NCBI GenBank assembly: GCA_050115015.1 | Contig: JASFRI010000166.1 | Coordinates: forward strand, 1-9,011 | Source of the DNA: JASFRI01 sp050115015 | Lineage (GTDB): Bacteria > Acidobacteriota > Polarisedimenticolia > CBDVAL01 | Length of the DNA stretch: 9,011 nt | Direction of reading: 5' to 3' | Shown here: piece after piece, positions 1-6,770 of the stretch | How positions within the stretch are numbered: the stretch's first letter is position 1 | How the letters are laid out: each line of letters begins with the position of its first letter | Program-made: the position numbers and the translations under genes | Notes under the pieces: generated by a model | Database searches by the model: none | Seen by the model: the letters and a program-made list of their open reading frames with translations, nothing else | What the model was told of the DNA's origin: nothing

Positions 1-1480
1 CTCCCAGACGGGACAGCCGAACGCCATGGGGGAGCGCCTGACCGGCGGGTTGACCGGGCGCCTGCCCTTCAACGTCGGGATCGACGATGAGGCCCATCGC
101 GCCTGGATCGCGGACCAGTGGGGCATTGACAGGTCGGCGCTCGACAACGTCGCCAGCCAGGCGAACCCCGGATATGCCGTCGGGATGATGGAGCGAGCGC
201 TCAAGAAGGACCTGCACGCCATGTTCCTCATCTACGCCACCCACGTCGACCTCCCCGAGACGAAGACCCTGGTCCGCCCGGCGCTGGAGCGGACGTTCGT
301 CGTGGTCCAGGAGATCTACCGGCACGCACCGAACCTCCTCTATGCCGATGTCGTCTTTCCGGCGGCCACCTGGGGGGAGTGGGCAGGCGGCACCTACATC
401 AACTCCGAGCGCCGACTCTACGTGACCGACGGCACGGGGGAGGCGCCCCCGATGACGGTCAACGGCGAGGAGATGACCGATGAGGAAGGCCGCGTGCTGG
501 CCTGCAAGCCGGACATGGACATCGTCATCGACAAGGGGATCGAGATCGCCGATCTGCTCGGCCTGGATGGGCGCAAGATCTTCCCGTATCGCAAGCTCCC
601 CAACGGCATGTACGACCCCGAGGAGGTGTTCCGGGAGTTCCTGCGCGCCTCGAAGGGCACCGATGCCGACCTTCACGGCATCCTGGAGGTCGAGGAGACC
701 ACCGGAAAGTCGCCGTACGACCAGATCCGCGAGCTCCGCGGCATTCACTGGCCCGCGCCCACGGCGGAGATCGCCCTCAAGGGAGGGATCAAGCGCCGCT
801 ACATGTCTCAGGAGGTCGGGTGGGACGAGAAGCCGTACGGCGCGTTCCGGCGGGGTTCGGGCAAGGCCCTGATGAAGCTGTGCGAGCAGGACTACCGCGA
901 TCGGGAGCGCTATATCGCGAAGCTCCGGGATTACGGGGTGAAGCCGGACCACTACACCATCGATCACATCGAGGACCTGGTGGCGATCCGAGATCGAGGT
1001 CTGACCCCCGAGCTGCCCGACTTCGAATGGGCCGGGAAGCCCGGTGCCCTTGTCCCGGAGGACCGATATCCGTTCTGGCTGCTTCTGGGCGTGGTGTACG
1101 AGCACTTCCACACGGCGAAGACCATCCGGGGCGCGACCACCCGCCGGCTGGTTCCGGAGCAGTACGTCGAGATGCATCCCCGCGACGCGGAGAACTACGG
1201 CATCAAGGACGGCGATTGGATTCGCGTGTCCACCCGGCGGGGAAGCTATGTCGGGCGCGCACAGATCGACGGGGCGAACTCGAAGGTGCGCCCGGCCCGC
1301 AATAACGTCCAGGTCGGGATGATCTTCAGCCCCTGGAATCTCTCGGTCGCCGACTCCGCCGATCCGATCGAGAATCACTGGCTGGTGAACGAGACGTCTC
1401 ATCGTGGCTGGGACCCGGTGAGCGGGCAGGCTGATTACAAGAAGCTGGCGGCCCGGATCGAGAAGGTCCGCTCCGCCTGA
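1..1480 (+). CDS. NapA-like periplasmic molybdopterin oxidoreductase, C-terminal part (5' end outside window)
   Basis: This is the C-terminal roughly 490 residues of a Mo-bisPGD oxidoreductase of the DMSO reductase superfamily, closest by eye to NapA, the catalytic subunit of periplasmic nitrate reductase (nitrate to nitrite). The frame is open to the first base and begins with SQTGQPNAMG, the NapA-type TGQPxAxG segment that lies mid-protein, so the ATG at 26 is internal rather than the start. Counting from that Met, residues 105-130 carry ADVVFPAATWGE and GTYINSERR, typical of the family. Residues 355-480 form the C-terminal molybdopterin dinucleotide-binding domain, with EHFHT (359-363) and TTRRLVPE (371-378) matching EHWHTGxMTRRVPE of NapA, and a tail DYKKLAARIEKV like NapA's DFKKCAVKIxKV. 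The N-terminal 4Fe-4S cluster, the Mo-ligand Cys and any Tat signal lie upstream and cannot be checked. There are insertions relative to classical NapA, so the substrate could be another oxyanion. Family confidence is high; nitrate specificity is uncertain. Confidence 0.9.
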   Translation, partial: SQTGQPNAMGERLTGGLTGRLPFNVGIDDEAHRAWIADQWGIDRSALDNVASQANPGYAVGMMERALKKDLHAMFLIYATHVDLPETKTLVRPALERTFVVVQEIYRHAPNLLYADVVFPAATWGEWAGGTYINSERRLYVTDGTGEAPPMTVNGEEMTDEEGRVLACKPDMDIVIDKGIEIADLLGLDGRKIFPYRKLPNGMYDPEEVFREFLRASKGTDADLHGILEVEETTGKSPYDQIRELRGIHWPAPTAEIALKGGIKRRYMSQEVGWDEKPYGAFRRGSGKALMKLCEQDYRDRERYIAKLRDYGVKPDHYTIDHIEDLVAIRDRGLTPELPDFEWAGKPGALVPEDRYPFWLLLGVVYEHFHTAKTIRGATTRRLVPEQYVEMHPRDAENYGIKDGDWIRVSTRRGSYVGRAQIDGANSKVRPARNNVQVGMIFSPWNLSVADSADPIENHWLVNETSHRGWDPVSGQADYKKLAARIEKVRSA

Positions 1481-1487
1481 CCGTGAC

Positions 1488-2207
1488 ATGACCGGCAAGA
1501 CTCCAGACAGACGCGGTGCGCGGCCGGAAGCGGCCGGGGGGATCCGCACGCGTCGCGAGGTTGAGGGCGTGGGCGGCTCTTCGCAGGCCGTTCCGTCCCG
1601 GCGGCGCCGCGAGGTGCTCAAGGGTGCCGCCGTTCTTACCGGTCTTGCCGTTCTCGGCCGCCTGCAGCGGGCCCGAATGCCGGGCTACGTGAGCGTCGCG
1701 ACCGCCGCCGGGACCCGCTACCTCCGGCCGCCTGGAGCCGTGGACGAGGAGGAATTCCGCCGCCGCTGCATTCGTTGTCATCGCTGCGGCGAGAACTGCA
1801 CGAACTCCTGCATCCGCTTCGTGGGGCCCGAGGGCCCCGCCGACGCCCGGGGTACCCCTTACATCGTCCCCCGGGAGAAGGCCTGCATTCTCTGCCAGAA
1901 GTGCAACAACAACTGCCCGTCCGGTGCCCTCCAGCCCGTGGATGCCGACCACCCGCGGATCTGGGAGGCCGTGAAGATGGGGACGGCGACCCTCGACCGG
2001 AACATCTGCCATTCCTACCAGGGCTACGTCTGCGGCATCTGCATCCGGGCCTGTCCGCTCGAAGGGGTGGCGCTGCGGGCGGACAACTGGGAGAAGCCCG
2101 TGCTCGATCCGGAGCGCTGCGTCGGCTGCGGTCTCTGCGAGCAGGCCTGCGTTCACATGCCCCAGGCGCTCCGGGTGCGTCCGCGGTCCGCCGGGAGGAG
2201 AACGTGA
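1488..2207 (+). CDS. napG: Tat-exported four-cluster ferredoxin, NapG type (first copy)
   Basis: Predicted periplasmic 4[4Fe-4S] electron-transfer protein of the NapG/MauM family, which works with NapH to pass quinol electrons towards NapA. Its 239 residues carry a twin-arginine signal (RRREVLKG at 38-45 followed by a hydrophobic stretch to about 57). Four Cys clusters follow: C94/C97/C100/C104, C133/C136/C139/C143-Pro, C174 with C182/C185/C189-Pro, and C211/C214/C217/C221. The first cluster has an extra C108 and its last Cys is not followed by Pro. It starts 7 bases after the upstream stop with no clear ribosome binding site, and the region before the RR motif is unusually long. A GTG at 1569, 8 bases downstream of GAGG, would give a more normal 212-residue precursor and may be the true start. 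It overlaps the next gene by 4 bases. The gene symbol is assigned by family and position; there is a second copy downstream. Confidence 0.88.
   Translation: MTGKTPDRRGARPEAAGGIRTRREVEGVGGSSQAVPSRRRREVLKGAAVLTGLAVLGRLQRARMPGYVSVATAAGTRYLRPPGAVDEEEFRRRCIRCHRCGENCTNSCIRFVGPEGPADARGTPYIVPREKACILCQKCNNNCPSGALQPVDADHPRIWEAVKMGTATLDRNICHSYQGYVCGICIRACPLEGVALRADNWEKPVLDPERCVGCGLCEQACVHMPQALRVRPRSAGRRT
2193..2200 (+). promoter_or_regulatory. Ribosome binding site for the GTG start at 2204
   Basis: GGGAGGAG lies within the last codons of the upstream ferredoxin gene, 3 bases before the GTG. It supports this overlapping start over any later Met and suggests translational coupling between the G and H subunits. 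Confidence 0.6.
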
Positions 2208-3172
2208 GGCGCCCGCGTCACTTCCGGGGCCCGGGCCGGCGCCTGCAGACGCTCCGGCGCTCCCTGCAGGTCACGGTCCTCCTGCTGCTCTTCGTCATCC
2301 CGTCCCTGTCGGTTTACGACAACCTCCGCAACCAGCGGGACGAGGTGGGGATCGCCTCGAGGTGGGACACACGGGCCATCGACGGCCTCGTCGGCGACGT
2401 CGAGGGCTCGCGGCGGATCACGCAGGCCGTGCGCGGCTCCGTATGGACCCTGAAGCTGGGGCCCCTGGTGATCTCCGACCCGCTCGCGGTGGCGGACTTC
2501 ATCGCGGCATCCGGTGTCTGGTTCGACGCGTTCGTCTGGACGGCGCTGATCCCGGTGCTTCTTTCCCTGGTCCTGGGGCGGATCTACTGCGGCTGGATCT
2601 GTCCCGCGGACCTGCTGTTCGAGGTGTCCAATCGCCTTCGCGGATGGATGCGCATCCGGACCGACGTCCGCTTCGCGCGCTCCCTGAAGTACGTCGTCCT
2701 CGGACTCGGGGCTCTTGCCGCGATCCTGCTGGGAACCCAGGTGTTCGCCGCGGTCTATCCGCCGCGCGTCCTGAGCAGCGAGCTCTATCTCTGGATCACC
2801 TTCGGCGCATTCGGAGCGGGGGCATGGTTCCTGCTGCTCATCGTCACCTTCGAGATGTTCGTGTCGGAGCGGTTCTGGTGCCGCTATGTCTGCCCCGGCG
2901 GGGCGCTGTTCTCGGGGCTGGGACGCTGGCGGCTGCTGCGGCTCAAGCTCGACAGCGCCGCCTGCACGGAATGCCGGTTGTGCAACGCAGTCTGCGAGTT
3001 CGGGCTGGATCCGATGAACGGGAAGATGGGCGCCGAGTGCAACAACTGCGGCCTGTGTGTCCGCTCTTGCACCAGCCGGGCCCTGGTCTGGCGCTGGGGC
3101 CGGCCGCCCCGCGATGGCCGGGACCTGGTGCAGCTCCGGGCCTGCGGTCACGACGGGACCGCCCGGTCGTGA
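2204..3172 (+). CDS. napH: NapH-type membrane iron-sulfur quinol dehydrogenase subunit
   Basis: Integral membrane protein of 322 residues of the NapH/MauN family. NapH partners NapG and is thought to oxidise quinol and feed electrons to the periplasmic reductase. Hydrophobic segments lie near residues 21-36, 108-126, 160-184 and 193-219, matching NapH's four helices. The two hallmark membrane-edge motifs are CGWICP (129-134) and CRYVCP (226-231). Two 4Fe-4S motifs follow in the soluble C-terminal part: C254/C257/C260/C264 and C279/C282/C285/C289. The last Cys of each is not followed by Pro. The start is GTG at 2204, sharing GTGA with the stop of the preceding napG-like gene and preceded by GGGAGGAG, so translation is probably coupled. 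The loop after helix 1 (about 40-105) is longer than I expect for NapH and is presumably periplasmic. The length is slightly above the usual 280-300 residues. Confidence 0.88.
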   Translation: MRRPRHFRGPGRRLQTLRRSLQVTVLLLLFVIPSLSVYDNLRNQRDEVGIASRWDTRAIDGLVGDVEGSRRITQAVRGSVWTLKLGPLVISDPLAVADFIAASGVWFDAFVWTALIPVLLSLVLGRIYCGWICPADLLFEVSNRLRGWMRIRTDVRFARSLKYVVLGLGALAAILLGTQVFAAVYPPRVLSSELYLWITFGAFGAGAWFLLLIVTFEMFVSERFWCRYVCPGGALFSGLGRWRLLRLKLDSAACTECRLCNAVCEFGLDPMNGKMGAECNNCGLCVRSCTSRALVWRWGRPPRDGRDLVQLRACGHDGTARS

Positions 3173-3180
3173 GGGAGGAG
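3173..3180 (+). promoter_or_regulatory. Ribosome binding site fixing a TTG start at 3185
   Basis: GGGAGGAG immediately follows the stop codon of the napH-like gene and sits 4 bases before TTG. This decides the start, because the TTG places a textbook Tat motif (NRRGFLGRL) right at the N terminus and no ATG or GTG offers that arrangement. Confidence 0.7.
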
Positions 3181-3184
3181 CGAG

Positions 3185-3889
3185 TTGAACCGGAGGGGGT
3201 TTCTCGGACGGCTCGGACGGATCGGCGTCGGGCTTGCCTCCGGCGCCGCGGGCCTGGTCGGCCTGCGACGGCTGCAGGCCGGCTTTGCCTCCGTCGAGGT
3301 GGCGCCGACGGGACAGCACCCGCTCCGCCCGCCCGGGGCGCTCCCGGAGGCTGCGTTCCGCGCGGCCTGCACCCGGTGCTTCCTGTGCGCGGAGGTCTGC
3401 CCGGTGATGTGCATCCGGTTTCCCGATCGGATCGAGGCGGCGCAGCCGCCCCTCCTTCGGGCTCCCGGCGCCCTGGAAAGGGAGGTGCTCGAGGCGCCGG
3501 TCTGGAGCGCGGAAGGCACACCGTACATCCTGCCGTGGATCAACGCCTGTGTGGTCTGCATGCAGTGTGGCCCGGCCTGCCCAACGGGGGCGTTGAACCC
3601 GATCCCCGACGATCGCGAGGCGATCCGGAAGGGGGTGCGGATGGGGGTGGCGGTGATCGATCGCAAGATCTGCCTGCCCTGGACGCGCACGAGCTGGTGC
3701 GGCGCCTGCCTCACCGTCTGTCCGTACCGACAGGAGGCGATCACGGTCGACCACCAGGGCCGGCCCACGGTCCATGCGGAGAGCTGCATCGGTTGCGGCC
3801 TGTGCGTCGAGGTCTGCCCGATCCGCTACAAGGCGATCGCCGTCAAGCCGCCGTTTCCGCCGGACACCGGCAGGGTGCGGGCGGAATGA
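3185..3889 (+). CDS. Tat-exported four-cluster ferredoxin, NapG type (second copy)
   Basis: A second 4[4Fe-4S] ferredoxin of the NapG family, 234 residues, predicted periplasmic. It begins with TTG and a compact Tat signal (NRRGFLGRL, then a Gly/Ala/Leu-rich hydrophobic stretch to about 26). Its Cys clusters are all canonical and end in Pro: C62/C65/C68/C72, C122/C125/C128/C132, C163 with C172/C175/C179, and C201/C204/C207/C211. It shares landmarks with the first copy: LRPPGA before cluster 1, GTPYI before cluster 2, and a RMGVAVIDRKIC/KMGTATLDRNIC type stretch before cluster 3. It is therefore a paralogue, not a broken copy. Both look intact, so they may serve different partners: the first next to NapH, this one next to the His-His protein and the large NapH-like protein. 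The stop is 7 bases before the next ATG. Confidence 0.87.
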   Translation: MNRRGFLGRLGRIGVGLASGAAGLVGLRRLQAGFASVEVAPTGQHPLRPPGALPEAAFRAACTRCFLCAEVCPVMCIRFPDRIEAAQPPLLRAPGALEREVLEAPVWSAEGTPYILPWINACVVCMQCGPACPTGALNPIPDDREAIRKGVRMGVAVIDRKICLPWTRTSWCGACLTVCPYRQEAITVDHQGRPTVHAESCIGCGLCVEVCPIRYKAIAVKPPFPPDTGRVRAE

Positions 3890-3896
3890 GGAAGCC

Positions 3897-4487
3897 ATGA
3901 GACCGCGAGGCCGGATCCTGATCTGTGCGGGGCTGACGTGCCTGGCCACGTCCTTCGCCCTGGCGCACCACATCCTGGGCATTCCCCATTACCGGTACGA
4001 CGAGAACTATCCCCAGATTCCCTACGTGGAGGTCCTCGCCCAGGTCGGAACGACCGAGCTGAACTTCACGCACTTCCCGGGCATCCCGGAGCCGGGGCAG
4101 CGAGTGCGGTTCAAGCTCTACGTCCACGATCGGGAGACCGGCGAGGTCCACCGGGCGCCGCTCCGGCTCGAGGTCTTCCGGAGGCGGTTCCTGCGGTCGG
4201 CGATCCCGGTCGGGCCGCCTCTGGAGATCCGCACGGGGACCGGCCCCGAGGCCAACGACTACAAGTTCTTCCTGACCTTCCCGGAGGCGGAGGCCTACGA
4301 GGTGCGGCTGCGGTTCCCGGGGCCCGACGGCGTGGAGACGATCCCGTTTCCCGTCACCATCGGAAGGACCGACGATCGGCCGCTCGTGTTCGGCGCCGCC
4401 GGTCTGCTGGCCGTCACGATCCTCGGGGTGGCCGTGGCGCGCCGCCGGACGGCCTTCCGGCCTCTGGTCGGTCGGAGGGCATCGTGA
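3897..4487 (+). CDS. Secreted, C-terminally membrane-anchored beta-rich protein with predicted N-terminal His-His; function unknown
   Basis: Protein of 196 residues with a Sec signal peptide (positive MRPRGR, hydrophobic 7-22, cleavage predicted after ALA at 21-23) and a C-terminal anchor (about 163-181, followed by Arg-rich RRR). The mature part is therefore outside the cytoplasmic membrane. It would begin His24-His25 followed by ILGIPHYRYDENYPQ. The core (about 40-155) alternates hydrophobic and polar residues and looks like an Ig-like beta-sandwich. From memory, similarly built proteins starting AHHILG occur beside NapH-like iron-sulfur proteins in other bacteria, but I cannot run a search. 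A mature N-terminal His recalls copper sites of CopC and PmoB, which is inference only. GAGGAAG precedes the ATG. Its stop overlaps the next GTG start, tying it to the large NapH-like protein. Confidence 0.78.
   Translation: MRPRGRILICAGLTCLATSFALAHHILGIPHYRYDENYPQIPYVEVLAQVGTTELNFTHFPGIPEPGQRVRFKLYVHDRETGEVHRAPLRLEVFRRRFLRSAIPVGPPLEIRTGTGPEANDYKFFLTFPEAEAYEVRLRFPGPDGVETIPFPVTIGRTDDRPLVFGAAGLLAVTILGVAVARRRTAFRPLVGRRAS
4474..4479 (+). promoter_or_regulatory. Ribosome binding site for the GTG start at 4484
   Basis: GGAGGG lies 4 bases before GTG 4484, inside the last codons of the preceding gene. With the GTGA overlap it supports a coupled start that keeps the Cys/His-rich N-terminal region in the protein. 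A later in-frame ATG (residue 14) has no comparable site. Confidence 0.55.
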
Positions 4488-6142
4488 GCCGCTCTCCGGG
4501 AACCGACCGTCCGCAGACCGGGATGGCGCCGGCGACGTCCCAGTGCGAGCACCACCCGGAAGGCGGGCCTCCGGCAGCCGAGACGGTCGCGACGGCTGCC
4601 ATGGCCGACGGAGACCACTGCGCGATGCAAGGAGTTCCTCCGGTGGCCTTCCATGCCTCGATGGGGATCGCCCTCGCGTTGGCGCTCTGGGCCCTCTGGC
4701 GCGGTCCTCGGTGGTTCCGCTCCGGCGGCCGTGGATGGCGCTTCGATGTCCTGTCTCTCGGGCCGCTCCGCCGGCTGGTACGTCGGCGGCCCTTCCAGTT
4801 CGGCCTGCAGCTCCCCCTGGTGCTGCTCCTGCTGCTGATCCTCTCCGCGGGGTTCCTGGGCTCCCCGGTCGCGGAGCGGAACCTCGCCACGGTCCTCACC
4901 TGGACGATCTGGTGGACGCTCCTGATCGTGGACATCGTGCTCCTGGGCAGGATGTGGTGTCTGGTCTGTCCCTGGGAGGCGCTGGCGTCCTGGATCCGAC
5001 GACTCTCGTTCTGGCGGCGCCGTCCGCTGGAGCCCCTGGCGCTGGAGCTTCCCTGGCCCCGGTGGCTGCGGAACGTCTATCCGGCCACGGTCCTGTTCGT
5101 CGGGCTGACCTGGCTCGAACTGGGCTTCGGCGTGACGCGCAGCCCGCGTGCCACGGCCATCCTCGGGCTGCTGATGGTGCTGCTGGCCGTGATCCCGGCC
5201 TTGCTGTTCGAGCGGCGCTCCTTCTGCCGCTATGGCTGCCTGATCGGGCGGATCTGCGGGCTCTACAGCATGCTCGCGCCGGTGGAGGTGCGCGCCCGGG
5301 AGCCGGAGATCTGCCGGGGCTGCACGACCCAGGAATGCTTCCGTGGCAACGGTGCCGGCTATCCCTGCCCGACGGGACAGTATCTCCCGACGATGCGGAC
5401 CAACGCTTACTGCACGGTCTGCACGGAATGCGTCAAGTCCTGCCCCCACGACAACGTCGCCATCAACGTGCGCGGCTGGGCGGCCGACCTGCATGCGCCG
5501 GGGCCCGCGCGCCGGGACGAGGCGATCCTCGCGGTGGTCCTGCTCTCGCTGACGTCGTTTCACGGCCTGACCATGACGCCCGCCTGGGGAGAGGCCCTGG
5601 CCTGGCTGCGCGGCGCGACCGGCCTGCGCTACCTCGCGGTGTTCTCCCTCGGGATGGCGACGATCCTCGTGCTCCCGGCGCTCACGTATCTCCTGTTCAG
5701 CCGCTTCGCGGCTCGCTTCCTTCCGGCCGTGGGACGCCGTGGAGCCCGGTCGGCCGCGGCCATTCGCTATGCCTATCCCTTGATCGCCATCGCGCTCACC
5801 TACCACCTCGCGCACAACGCGGGACATTTCCTCGCCGAGGCGGGGCAACTCCTGCCGGTGCTGTCCGATCCCTTCGGAACCGGCCGCGATCTGCTGGGCA
5901 CCGCCGCATGGCATCCCGGCCCACTCGTGGGCCCCTCCTGGATCTGGGCCACGCAGATCCTCCTAGTGCTCCTCGGCCTGTGCTGGGCGCTGCGGGCGGC
6001 CGAGCGCGCCCACCGGAGGCTGGAGGGAACCGGCGCCGGGCTTCTGGCGCCGCGAGTCGCCATCGCGGGGTTCCTGCTTCTCGCGACGCTCGCGAATCTC
6101 TGGCTCCTGGCGCAGCCGATGGAGATGAGGACCGGGCTATGA
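4484..6142 (+). CDS. Large NapH-like polytopic membrane iron-sulfur protein
   Basis: Membrane protein of 552 residues, nearly twice the length of classical NapH. An N-terminal tail of about 50 residues is rich in possible metal ligands (C21, H23, H24, H45, C46, M48). Hydrophobic segments follow near 54-72, 106-125, 136-155, 197-213 and 223-242. They enclose WCLVCP (158-163) and FCRYGC (247-252), the second lacking the usual Pro. A ferredoxin-like domain holds C277/C280/C285 with C295-Pro, then C310/C313/C316/C320-Pro, enough for two 4Fe-4S clusters. About five more hydrophobic segments follow (345-362, 382-405, 428-450, 486-505, 523-543). One of these contains TYHLAHNAGHF, with His at 441, 444 and 448, possible haem or metal ligands. 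The likely role is electron transfer between the quinone pool and the neighbouring ferredoxins. NosR and CcoG-type proteins are related architectures, but I see no FMN domain, so I give no symbol. Confidence 0.82.
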   Translation: MSRSPGTDRPQTGMAPATSQCEHHPEGGPPAAETVATAAMADGDHCAMQGVPPVAFHASMGIALALALWALWRGPRWFRSGGRGWRFDVLSLGPLRRLVRRRPFQFGLQLPLVLLLLLILSAGFLGSPVAERNLATVLTWTIWWTLLIVDIVLLGRMWCLVCPWEALASWIRRLSFWRRRPLEPLALELPWPRWLRNVYPATVLFVGLTWLELGFGVTRSPRATAILGLLMVLLAVIPALLFERRSFCRYGCLIGRICGLYSMLAPVEVRAREPEICRGCTTQECFRGNGAGYPCPTGQYLPTMRTNAYCTVCTECVKSCPHDNVAINVRGWAADLHAPGPARRDEAILAVVLLSLTSFHGLTMTPAWGEALAWLRGATGLRYLAVFSLGMATILVLPALTYLLFSRFAARFLPAVGRRGARSAAAIRYAYPLIAIALTYHLAHNAGHFLAEAGQLLPVLSDPFGTGRDLLGTAAWHPGPLVGPSWIWATQILLVLLGLCWALRAAERAHRRLEGTGAGLLAPRVAIAGFLLLATLANLWLLAQPMEMRTGL

Positions 6143-6741
6143 GCCTTCCCGGGATGACACGGCGGGAGCTGTTCACCCGCTGGATCGATCGTCTCTCGGC
6201 GGAACCGGAGCTCCTCCCGGCCCCGCAGGTGGCGAAGGAGCGCCTGCCGGCATTCCTGCGTCCCCCCGGCGCCGGCCCCGACGACCGCTTCCTGGCGGCC
6301 TGCGAGCGCTGCGGCGCCTGCCGGGAGGCCTGTCCGTACGGCGTCATCCTGCCGCTCGGGCCCGCCTACGGCGATGCGGCGGGGACGCCCGGGATCCTGC
6401 CTCGGGGTGGGGCCTGCCGGCTCTGTGACGGTCTTCCCTGCGCGGCGGCCTGTCCCTCGGGTGCGCTGACGCCGGTCCCGCGCCGCGAGGTACGCATGGG
6501 GACGGCGCGCCTGCTGGCGGAACGTTGCTGGAGCGTGCAGGGGCAGCCCTGCGACTACTGCGTGAAGGAGTGTCCGCTGGGGCCTTCCGTCCTGCGGTTC
6601 GAGGGGCGGCGGCCGCAGGTGAACGAGGACGCCTGTGTCGGCTGCGGTATGTGCGTTTACATCTGCACCGCGGAGCCCACGGCCCTCGAGGTCCGGCCCG
6701 CGGCGAGCGTGGGGCCTCGGATTCCGGACGATCTCGGGTGA
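6139..6741 (+). CDS. Four-cluster ferredoxin without export signal, NapF/NapG-like
   Basis: Third four-cluster ferredoxin of the operon, 200 residues. It starts ATG TCA-like within ATGA, overlapping the upstream stop by 4 bases. The N terminus MTRRELFTRW resembles a Tat motif but is followed by charged residues rather than a hydrophobic core, so the protein should stay in the cytoplasm, as NapF does. Cys groups are C55/C58/C61/C65-Pro; C93/C96 with a longer gap to C101, then C105-Pro; C130 with C138/C141/C145-Pro; and C166/C169/C172/C176-Thr. LRPPGA before cluster 1, GTPGILP before cluster 2 and RMGTARL before cluster 3 show it belongs to the same family as the two exported copies. It could exchange electrons on the cytoplasmic side of the large NapH-like protein or assist maturation of the Mo enzyme, as proposed for NapF. 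The role is inferred from context. Confidence 0.85.
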   Translation: MSLPGMTRRELFTRWIDRLSAEPELLPAPQVAKERLPAFLRPPGAGPDDRFLAACERCGACREACPYGVILPLGPAYGDAAGTPGILPRGGACRLCDGLPCAAACPSGALTPVPRREVRMGTARLLAERCWSVQGQPCDYCVKECPLGPSVLRFEGRRPQVNEDACVGCGMCVYICTAEPTALEVRPAASVGPRIPDDLG

Positions 6742-6770
6742 CGCGGCCCCGGGTTCGCAGGGGGGATGGC

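Noticed and set aside
26..1480. ATG at 26 as the start of a complete 484-residue gene
   Set aside because: The frame is open to the first base and encodes the mid-protein NapA segment TGQPNAMG across that ATG, so the gene begins upstream of the window.
1767..1781. CxxCH haem c-type motif (CIRCH) in the first NapG-type protein
   Set aside because: The two Cys belong to the first 4Fe-4S motif (C-x2-C-x2-C-x3-C), which aligns with the same cluster in both paralogues; the His is best explained as chance.
2153..3982. Long minus-strand open frame opposite napH and the second napG-like gene
   Set aside because: Its composition (Arg/Pro/Gly/Gln-rich, no domain) is that of an antisense shadow in GC-rich DNA; the plus strand has clear iron-sulfur families.
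4295..5914. Long minus-strand open frame opposite the large NapH-like gene
   Set aside because: Low-complexity charged sequence with no motif, fully covered by a convincing membrane protein on the plus strand.
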